Part shown: in pieces, positions 1 through 6,900 of the stretch
How the letters are laid out: the number at the start of each line of letters is the position of its first letter
Numbering within the stretch: the stretch's first letter is position 1
NCBI GenBank assembly: GCA_903916775.1
Contig: CAIWXY010000196.1
Location: 1 to 7,784, forward strand
Direction: 5' to 3'
Origin: an uncultured Actinomycetes bacterium
GTDB lineage: Bacteria; Actinomycetota; Actinomycetes; Nanopelagicales; Nanopelagicaceae
DNA length: 7,784 bases
Notes under the pieces: model-generated
The model's input: only the letters and a program-made list of their open reading frames with translations
Told to the model about the DNA's origin: nothing
Database searches by the model: none
Position numbers and translations under genes: made by a program

Positions 1-279
1 ACCCATGCGCTCACGGAGAACCTTCGCGCGGGTAACTTCTACGCCGCAACGCTCACAGATGATGCCCTTGAATCGAACGCGCTTGTACTTACCGCAATAA
101 CATTCCCAGTCACGAGTAGGTCCGAAGATCTTCTCATCGAAGAGTCCGTCCTTCTCTGGCTTGAGTGTGCGGTAGTTGATTGTCTCTGGCTTCTTAACTT
201 CGCCAAAAGACCACTCGCGAATATTGTCCGTTGACGCTAGACCAATACGCAGTTCATCGAAGAAATTAACATCTAACAT
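1..279 (-). CDS. rpoC: DNA-directed RNA polymerase subunit beta' (5' part, runs off the window)
   Basis: This is the largest subunit of RNA polymerase. With beta it forms the catalytic cleft, and it carries the active-site Mg-binding loop, which lies outside this window. Only the first 93 residues are visible. They start MLDVNFFDELRIGLA and contain the conserved KKPETINYRTLKPEKDGLF stretch. The first zinc-binding site is complete: Cys60 and Cys62 in WECYCGKYKR, then Cys75 and Cys78 in CERCGVEVTR. Spacing and sequence closely match actinobacterial beta' as I recall it. The ATG at 279 has a TGAGGA ribosome binding site 9 bases upstream that overlaps the rpoB stop, leaving a 12-base gap between the genes. 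This points to co-transcription and probably coupled translation with rpoB. The gene continues past position 1. Identification is secure. Confidence 0.98.
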   Translation of the reverse strand, partial: MLDVNFFDELRIGLASTDNIREWSFGEVKKPETINYRTLKPEKDGLFDEKIFGPTRDWECYCGKYKRVRFKGIICERCGVEVTRAKVLRERMG

Positions 280-288
280 GTTTCTTTA

Positions 289-294
289 TCCTCA
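289..294 (-). promoter_or_regulatory. Ribosome binding site of rpoC, overlapping the rpoB stop
   Basis: On the minus strand the bases read TGAGGA, followed by a 9-base spacer and the rpoC ATG. The first three bases (TGA) are also the rpoB stop codon. Ribosomes ending on rpoB therefore sit on the rpoC initiation site, which would help keep beta and beta' in equal amounts. The overlap is seen directly; the coupling is inferred. Confidence 0.8.
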
Positions 295-3200
295 CACTTC
301 TTCTACGCTGCTTGGCTCAACTCGTGACAAGTTGATACCTAGCTCTTCGGCGGTACGGAACACTTCTTCATCGGTGTCGCGCATTTCGATGGCGATACCT
401 TGATTATTAAGAACTTCAACGTTCAAGCAGAGAGATTGCATTTCCTTAACAAGTACCTTGAATGACTCAGGGATACCTGGCTCAGGAATGTTCTCGCCCT
501 TCACGATCGCTTCGTAAACCTTTACGCGACCAAGCACGTCATCAGATTTGATGGTGAGCAACTCTTGGAGTGTGTAAGCAGCTCCATAAGCTTCAAGTGC
601 CCAAACTTCCATCTCACCAAAGCGCTGACCACCGAATTGAGCCTTACCGCCCAATGGTTGTTGCGTAATCATTGAGTAAGGACCTGTTGAACGTGCGTGA
701 ATCTTGTCGTCTACCAAGTGGTGGAGCTTCAAGATGTACATGTATCCAACTGTGATTGGTTGCTTGTAAGGCTCTCCGGTACGGCCGTCGAATAAACGAG
801 CCTTTCCTTCTGGGCCGACCAAGGTCAATCCATCTGCGGTCTTATGAGTTGATCCGAGGAGACCAATAAGTTCGTCTTCCTTCGCACCATCGAATACTGG
901 TGTAGCTACCTTGGATCCTGGAGCAACCTCGGCATAGCCGTGTGCGCGCAGATCCTTCTGCCAATCTTCATCACCCTCAAGTTTCCAACCGGCCTTTGCA
1001 GCCCAGCCGAGGTGAACTTCAAGAACCTGACCGACGTTCATACGACCTGGAACACCGAGTGGGTTCAAGATGATGTCGACTGGAGTTCCATCTTCAAGGA
1101 ATGGCATATCTTCTTGAGGAAGAATCTTTGAGATAACACCCTTGTTACCGTGGCGGCCAGCAAGCTTGTCACCATCTTGGATTTTGCGCTTTTGCGCAAC
1201 ATACACGCGAACAACTTGGTTCACGCCAGCTGGTAGCTCGTAATCTTCTGAGTCAGCAATAGAGACTCCGATGACCTTGCCTGATTCACCATGCGGAACC
1301 TTGAGTGAGGTGTCGCGAACTTCGCGAGCCTTCTCACCGAAGATTGCACGGAGCAAGCGCTCTTCTGGTGTGAGTTCGGTTTCTCCCTTAGGAGTTACCT
1401 TTCCAACCAAGATATCGCCTGGGACAACATCGGCGCCTACGCGAATGATTCCGCGATCATCAAGATCGGCGAGAACTTCTTCTGAAACGTTAGGGATGTC
1501 GCGAGTGATCTCCTCGGGTCCGAGCTTGGTATCGCGTGCATCGACTTCGTACTCCTCGATGTGAATCGAAGTAAGAACGTCATCTTGCACAAGACGCTGA
1601 GAAAGGATGATCGCATCTTCGTAGTTGTGACCTTCCCATGACATAAATGCCACGAGCAAGTTCTTACCAAGAGCCATCTCGCCCTTATCGGTGCTTGGGC
1701 CATCTGCAATAACTTGTCCAACTTCGACCTTGTCACCCTGAGAAACAACCACTTTCTGGTTGCGGCTGGTGCCTTGGTTTGAGCGGACGAACTTCTCGAA
1801 GAAGTAATGCTCTGTTGTTCCATCATCGTTCATCACGGTGACTTCATCAGATTGAACATCGGTGACGACACCAGGCTTGCGCGCAAGTGTTACATCGCCT
1901 GCATCAACAGCTGCACGGAACTCCATGCCGGTACCAACGAATGGTGCCTCTGCGCGAAGTAGTGGAACTGCCTGACGCATCATGTTCGATCCCATGAGGG
2001 CGCGGTTAGCATCATCGTGCTCCAAGAATGGAATCATTGCTGTTGCAACAGAAACCATCTGACGTGGAGAAACGTCCATGTAATCGACTTCATCAGCAAG
2101 GATGTATTCAACTTCTCCGCCGCGGCGACGTACGAGTACGCGCTCTTCAGCGAAGTGGCTATCAGAAGTAAGTGGCGCGTTGGCCTGAGCAATGATGTGC
2201 TCATCTTCTTCATCAGCTGTGAGGTAATCGATCTGATCTGTGACCTTGCCCTTAACAACCTTGCGATAAGGAGTCTCGATAAATCCAAATGGAGTTACGC
2301 GAGCATAGGTAGCAAGAGATCCGATCAAACCAATGTTTGGACCTTCAGGAGTTTCAATTGGGCACATGCGTCCGTAGTGCGATGGGTGCACGTCACGAAC
2401 TTCGAAGCCAGCGCGCTCACGAGAGAGGCCGCCGGGTCCAAGCGCTGAAAGACGACGCTTGTGGGTCATGCCAGAAAGTGGGTTGGTCTGATCCATGAAC
2501 TGTGACAATTGAGATGTTCCGAAGAACTCCTTGATAGATGCAACAACCGGACGGATGTTGATCAATGTCTGAGGAGTAATTGCTTCTACATCTTGTGTTG
2601 TCATGCGCTCACGAACTACGCGCTCCATACGTGAAAGACCAGTACGAACTTGGTTCTGGATCAATTCACCGACGGTACGCAGACGACGGTTACCGAAGTG
2701 ATCGATATCGTCTGTCTCAACGCGGACCTGCTTGCCGTATTCCATAAGAGCTTCACCCGCATGGAGCGAGACGAGGTACTTGATGGTTGCGACGATATCT
2801 TCAATGTTAAGAAGACCCTTTGAAAGCTCTAGTTCTAGACCGAGCTTCTTGTTGACCTTGAAGCGGCCAACCTTTGCAAGGTCATAACGCTTAGGGTTGA
2901 AGTAAAGATTCTCAATGAGGTTCTGAGCTGCTTCCTTCGTTGGTGGCTCACCTGGACGAAGCTTGCGATAGATATCAAGGAGCGCTTCATCTTGAGTCTT
3001 GACGTTATCTTTTTCAAGAGTCGCGCGGATTGATTCAAACTCACCGAATTGCTCAAGGATCTGCTCTTCTGTCCAGCCAAGTGCCTTGAGGAAGATGGTG
3101 ACAGATTGCTTACGCTTGCGGTCGATACGGACGCCAACAAGATCCTTCTTATCAACTTCAAATTCCAACCAAGCACCGCGGCTTGGGATGATCTTTGCAG

Positions 3201-3738
3201 TCAAGATGTCCTTGTCAGATGCCTTCTCGATTGTGCGCTCGAAATAAACGCCAGGAGAACGAACAATCTGTGAAACAACTACACGCTCTGTTCCGTTGAT
3301 AACGAATGTTCCGCGAGGTGTCATCAATGGGAAGTCGCCCATGAATACTGTCTGAGACTTGATTTCGCCAGTCTCGTTATTTGTGAATTCTGCTGTGACG
3401 AAGAGTGGAGCGCTGTAGGTCATATCGCGGTCTTTGCACTCTGCGATTGTTGCCTTAGGTGGCTCGAAGCGGTGGTCGCGGAAAGAAAGGCTCATCTTTC
3501 CCTGGAAGTCTTCGATTGGAGAGATCTCTTCGAAGATTTCTTCTAGACCAGATTGCTTAGGGACTTCACCGCGGCCGGACTTTTCTGCAACATCCAGGCG
3601 AGCGCGCCACAAGTCATTACCAAGCAACCAATCAACACTATCTAGCTGTAGTGAGAGGAGATTTGGGACTTCGAGGGGTTCGCGGATCTTTGCAAATGAG
3701 ACTCGTGCAGGGGCATGTGATTTTGACTTCGCGGCCAA
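292..3738 (-). CDS. rpoB: DNA-directed RNA polymerase subunit beta
   Basis: This is the second-largest RNA polymerase subunit, target of rifamycins and partner of beta'. The frame is intact at 1148 residues, close to other actinobacterial RpoB proteins. Landmarks in order: VSFAKIREPLEVPNLL near residues 13-28; SQIVRSPGVYFE (156-167); the rifampicin region (407-433); RDVHPSHYGRMCPIETPEGP (448-467); the conserved basic stretch KRKIQDGDKLAGRHGNKGV (850-868); PLGVPGRMNVGQ (893-904); and the C-terminal clamp motif GGKAQFGGQRFGEMEVWALEAYGA (1030-1053). The start is TTG at 3738. An in-frame TAG lies 19 codons upstream (3793-3795) and the 18 codons between include no ATG, GTG or TTG, so no alternative start exists. 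A GGAGG motif precedes it. It is followed by rpoC after 12 bases, as in the standard rpoBC operon. Confidence 0.98.
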   Translation of the reverse strand: MAAKSKSHAPARVSFAKIREPLEVPNLLSLQLDSVDWLLGNDLWRARLDVAEKSGRGEVPKQSGLEEIFEEISPIEDFQGKMSLSFRDHRFEPPKATIAECKDRDMTYSAPLFVTAEFTNNETGEIKSQTVFMGDFPLMTPRGTFVINGTERVVVSQIVRSPGVYFERTIEKASDKDILTAKIIPSRGAWLEFEVDKKDLVGVRIDRKRKQSVTIFLKALGWTEEQILEQFGEFESIRATLEKDNVKTQDEALLDIYRKLRPGEPPTKEAAQNLIENLYFNPKRYDLAKVGRFKVNKKLGLELELSKGLLNIEDIVATIKYLVSLHAGEALMEYGKQVRVETDDIDHFGNRRLRTVGELIQNQVRTGLSRMERVVRERMTTQDVEAITPQTLINIRPVVASIKEFFGTSQLSQFMDQTNPLSGMTHKRRLSALGPGGLSRERAGFEVRDVHPSHYGRMCPIETPEGPNIGLIGSLATYARVTPFGFIETPYRKVVKGKVTDQIDYLTADEEDEHIIAQANAPLTSDSHFAEERVLVRRRGGEVEYILADEVDYMDVSPRQMVSVATAMIPFLEHDDANRALMGSNMMRQAVPLLRAEAPFVGTGMEFRAAVDAGDVTLARKPGVVTDVQSDEVTVMNDDGTTEHYFFEKFVRSNQGTSRNQKVVVSQGDKVEVGQVIADGPSTDKGEMALGKNLLVAFMSWEGHNYEDAIILSQRLVQDDVLTSIHIEEYEVDARDTKLGPEEITRDIPNVSEEVLADLDDRGIIRVGADVVPGDILVGKVTPKGETELTPEERLLRAIFGEKAREVRDTSLKVPHGESGKVIGVSIADSEDYELPAGVNQVVRVYVAQKRKIQDGDKLAGRHGNKGVISKILPQEDMPFLEDGTPVDIILNPLGVPGRMNVGQVLEVHLGWAAKAGWKLEGDEDWQKDLRAHGYAEVAPGSKVATPVFDGAKEDELIGLLGSTHKTADGLTLVGPEGKARLFDGRTGEPYKQPITVGYMYILKLHHLVDDKIHARSTGPYSMITQQPLGGKAQFGGQRFGEMEVWALEAYGAAYTLQELLTIKSDDVLGRVKVYEAIVKGENIPEPGIPESFKVLVKEMQSLCLNVEVLNNQGIAIEMRDTDEEVFRTAEELGINLSRVEPSSVEEV
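2440..2520 (-). other. rpoB: Rifampicin-binding (resistance-determining) region of rpoB
   Basis: This segment encodes residues 407-433, running from GTSQLSQFMDQ to HKRRLSAL. The positions whose changes most often give rifamycin resistance are the sensitive type: Asp416 (E. coli 516), His426 (E. coli 526) and Ser431 (E. coli 531). One difference stands out. Residue 418 is Thr (codon ACC at 2485-2487), where both E. coli (518) and M. tuberculosis (437) have Asn. The protein is predicted rifamycin-sensitive by inference, with position 418 the only open question. Confidence 0.85.
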
Positions 3739-3742
3739 GGTT

Positions 3743-3747
3743 CCTCC
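3743..3747 (-). promoter_or_regulatory. Ribosome binding site of rpoB
   Basis: The minus strand reads TCTGGAGGAACC directly before the TTG start at 3738. The GGAGG core sits 4 bases from the start codon, a short but workable spacing. This strong site, together with the upstream in-frame stop at 3793-3795, decides the TTG as the rpoB start. A strong site may offset the weaker TTG codon. Confidence 0.8.
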
Positions 3748-3802
3748 AGATGCGTGGGTCTTGCGTGCAGGTCTACTAAAAGGTCGCGGCCGCTATATGC
3801 CT

Positions 3803-3815
3803 AACCTTGAAGGTT
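3803..3815. repeat. 13-bp palindrome in the rpoB leader
   Basis: The plus strand reads AACCTT, G, AAGGTT: two perfectly complementary 6-base arms around one central base, about 65 bp before the rpoB start. It could be an operator half-site pair or be chance. No known regulator site is recognised. It falls near the transcription start predicted from the weak promoter candidate just upstream. Confidence 0.35.
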
Positions 3816-3820
3816 GAACA

Positions 3821-3849
3821 GTCTTAGGTAAATCTTGTGAAAGATCGAA
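3821..3849 (-). promoter_or_regulatory. Weak candidate promoter for rpoB
   Basis: On the minus strand TTCGAT (3849-3844) and TAAGAC (3826-3821) are separated by exactly 17 bases, giving a possible -35/-10 pair with a start of transcription near 3814. Both boxes match the consensus poorly. The candidate rests mainly on spacing and on its place upstream of rpoB. A second weak option is the CATATA/TATAGC area around 3792-3800. Transcription could also come from upstream. Confidence 0.2.
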
Positions 3850-3869
3850 GGGTCAGGGTACCCAACCCT
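3849..3869 (-). other. Imperfect hairpin around GGGTACCC in the rpoB leader
   Basis: The arms AGGGT (3849-3853) and ACCCT (3865-3869) flank the palindrome GGGTACCC. They can pair as a stem with a small asymmetric internal loop and a GTAC tip. On the minus strand the 3' side runs into a moderately T-rich stretch (TCGATCTTT). It could act as a weak terminator or pause site, or as a leader structure for rpoB. It is seen in sequence only. Confidence 0.3.
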
Positions 3870-3908
3870 GTGCGTTTCTGTCCAATTGGGGGTGATTTGG
3901 TGCTATAA

Positions 3909-3933
3909 GGCCCCCGCTGGCCGATTTGGGGCC
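3909..3933 (-). terminator. Possible terminator after the surface protein gene
   Basis: On the minus strand GGCCCC (3933-3928) and GGGGCC (3914-3909) form a 6-bp all-GC stem with a 13-base loop, starting about 30 bases after the stop codon of the large gene. The downstream bases are TTATAG, so there is no true U-run. GC-rich hairpins with poor tails are common in actinobacteria, which keeps this plausible but unproven. If it works, rpoB has its own promoter in the remaining ~170 bp. Confidence 0.4.
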
Positions 3934-3943
3934 GTTTTGGGGC
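3922..3943. repeat. Tandem 11-bp repeat
   Basis: Two adjacent 11-mers on the plus strand, CGATTTGGGGC and CGTTTTGGGGC, differ at one base. A looser copy, TGATTTGGTGC, lies at 3893-3903 (9 of 11 matching). The pair overlaps the right arm of the possible terminator hairpin. The 11-bp step is about one helical turn, which would suit a protein bound twice on one face, but may only reflect local slippage. Confidence 0.5.
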
Positions 3944-3963
3944 AGTTACTGGTCCCAGTGGGC

Positions 3964-6900
3964 CTACTTGGTGTAAATCTCCACCCGACGGTTCTTAGCT
4001 AGGGCTGCTGGGCTCTCTCCCGGCACCACTGGGTTCTTGGAGGCAAAGCCAGCCACCTTAATCTTCTTATTTTTCACCAGGGTGCGCAGGTAGGCCAGAA
4101 CACTCTGGGCGCGCTCGATAGAGAGTTTCAGGTTATCTGTGCCACCAGTGATGTCCGTGAAGCCATCCAAGATGACCTGAGTACCTGGTGCTTTGTTGAG
4201 TTGGTCAGCGATCTGCTTCAAGACTGCCTTCTCATGCGCGCTCAAAGCGGCCGAACCCGAAGCAAAATAGATCGTTCCGTGCTCTTGCGGGATTCCGGGA
4301 GAAGTAGCAGCGGAACCCTGGGAAGTGCCTGATTTGCTTGCTGGAGATGGCTTTTGGGGCGGTGTAGTAGCTGGCGCCTTTGGAACATACGGAATCGCTT
4401 TAACAATCGTGATCGGTGCAGGAGGCGTCACAACTTGTGGAATCACGGGAGCCGTTGTTCGTGGCTGAGCTGGTACGACTGGGGCCGCTTGAGGCACAAC
4501 CACTGCATCGACTTCTAGAGTAAAGGTCGCTGTCGTGGTTTGGGCTGGAGCGCCGGAATCGGTGGCGGTCACTGTATATGTGGTTGACGATGAGAGCCCA
4601 GTTGGAGTTCCAGAGATAATTCCGGTTGTTGGGTCAAGTGAAAGACCAGCAGGTAGCGCTGGCGAGATTGAATAGGTGACCGGAGCGGTGCCGCCAGCAA
4701 TGTTTATTGGGTTGAGCGGAGTAATCGCTGTGCCGATGGTTGCGGAAATATTTGCAGTATTTGTCGAGGATGTTAGCGGCGCAATATCAGTCAAAACCGC
4801 TAACGAGAAGGATGCGCTAGCGCTCTCCCCTATCGAATCTGTAATAGTCACAGTGAATGTTGCTGCGCCAGTAATAGTTGTTGGGGTTCCAGAGATGAGC
4901 CCTGTGTTTGAGTCAAAAGTCATTCCCGCAGGCAGAGTTGGGGCGATTGTGAATACAGAGCCGCCAGAGCCGCCGAGGGCTGAAACCGGAGTAAATGAGG
5001 CTGCTTGATTTCGGACAAGTGAGGTCGACGTTGATGCAGCATGTGCACTGAGTGGCGCAAGCACAGTGATCGATGTTGTCGCCGAGGTTGTGCCACCAAG
5101 TGAATCTGCTGCTGTGACCGTGACAGTTACTGCGGAGTGAGCCGTTGTTGGGGTCCCGGAGATAACGCCGGTAAGTGGATCAATGCTCAAACCTGCAGGC
5201 AAGCCAGTTGCGGAATATGTATAGGGAGCCGAGCCTGCACTTGCTGTCACTGGTGTAAATGAAACGGCCGCGGTGCCAGCAATCATGGTTGTTGAAGCAA
5301 CGTTAGTGGTGCTGGTGATTGCTGGGTCAGAGGTGAGCGTGAAAGTCGATGATGCAGTTGCGCTCGCACCGTCAGTAGCAGTGACGGTCAAGCTCAAGGC
5401 GGTGAAACTTCCTGTTGGGGTTCCAGAGAGCTTTCCAGTAGCAGGGTCAAAGCTAAGTCCTGCTGGAAGTGGAGTTGGGGAGATCGAATAAGTGATTGTT
5501 CCTTGTCCGCCGTTGGCAGTTACTGGTGCAAACGCACTCAGAGCTGCACCTTGTTCGATGACCAGTGAAGAGATTGGTGCTGTTGCCGAAAGCGGAGCGA
5601 AGTAAGTGAATCCATTGGCAAGGGTTGCTTGCTGCAAGTCAGGATTTGTTACTACAACATCCACGGCACCTGCATTTCCAAATGGTGTGGTGCAGGTCAA
5701 AGTTGTAGAAGTCCACGCAGTCACTGCACACGTCTGAGCACCAACAGAGACGGTGGTTGCACTCGCAAAATTGGTACCAGTGATAACAATCGATGTCCCA
5801 CCTGTTGTGACGCCACTAGAAGGGGCGACAGAAACGACGGTCGGCGTAGGTTCTGGAGTGGTTACTGAAGCAGCGGCTGTTGTCGATGCGCTAACGCCGA
5901 CAGTATTTTTCGCAACGACAGAGATTGTGTAGGTCGTGCGATCGGTCAAGCCAGTCAGTATTACCGGCGAAGTAATCGCACTAGGAAGTACGTCTTGGGT
6001 GACAGGAGTACCCGAGGTCGGTGTGGCAGTAATCGTGTACTTGGTGATGGCCGAACCACCATCATTTGGAGAAGCTGCGATGGTGATCGCAGCAGTCGAA
6101 GAAGTCAGGACTGCGCCACTTACTGTGGCAGGAGCAGCTGGCACAGTCGCAGCGATTGCAACACTGACAACTGCAGTACCGGTCGCGGTGCCACCACCGG
6201 TGATCGTCGCGTGGGCCGTGATTGTGTAGTTGGTAGCGCTTTGGGCAGTGGTCACTGTTCCAGAAATTGTGCCGGTACTTGAATTGAATGAAAGCGAAGC
6301 AGGCAGCGTCGGAGCTATCGAATAGCTGGTGCCAGTTGGGCTGCTTGCGGCAATTGTGGTTGTAATAGGCGTGATGGTGGTGCCGTACGTTGTCGACAAG
6401 GTTGCGACTGATGTGCTCACGCCGATCGGTGTTGTGAATGTTGTTGCGCTAGAAGCAGCACCAGTAAGTGATGATGAGTTCGTAGCCGAAACCACAACAG
6501 AGTACGCAGTGCCGGGAAGCAATCCAGTCGCAGAAATAGCTGTAGTTGATGACGTAGCTGTCACGGCAGCTCCCCCGCCAACTGGCGTAATGGTTGCGGT
6601 GTAACCAGTGATTGTTGCTGTCGCACTTCCGGTGGATGTTGGAGCGCTCACGTTAATTGTGGCGGTTGTAGGCGAGCTGCTGGTCGCAGAAGTGATCGCA
6701 GGTGCACTTGGCGCAACTGCGGGTTGGGTAATAGCGCTGGCGCTTGCACTTGGACCGCTACCGACTTGGTTAGTAGCAACAACACCTACTGTGTATGTGG
6801 CGCCAGGGGTAAGCCCAGTCAAAATGGAGGCAGATGAAATTGCAGCAGCCGAAACCGTCAGGGTAACTGGCGAATTTCCATTGGTAGATGTGGCCGTGAT

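Noticed and set aside
940..3273. Plus- and minus-strand open frames of 60-143 codons inside rpoB
   Set aside because: They lie wholly inside a perfectly conserved, intact rpoB frame and show no recognisable domain.
3708..3738. A later start for rpoB, with the TTG as part of an untranslated leader
   Set aside because: No ATG or GTG lies between the TTG and the conserved VSFAKIREP segment, and the ribosome binding site is placed for the TTG.
3434..3817. Plus-strand open frame running from rpoB into its leader
   Set aside because: It is mostly antisense to the conserved RpoB N-terminus, and its product resembles nothing known.
3964..4278. OmpA-like domain as a sign of a Gram-negative outer membrane protein
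   Set aside because: There is no beta-barrel. Only the periplasmic-type peptidoglycan-binding domain is present, fused to a stalk, and the neighbouring polymerase genes are actinobacterial.
4601..5491. Regularly spaced short repeats as a CRISPR array
   Set aside because: The period is about 270 bp, the repeats are imperfect, and they encode the conserved turn of He_PIG modules in an open frame.
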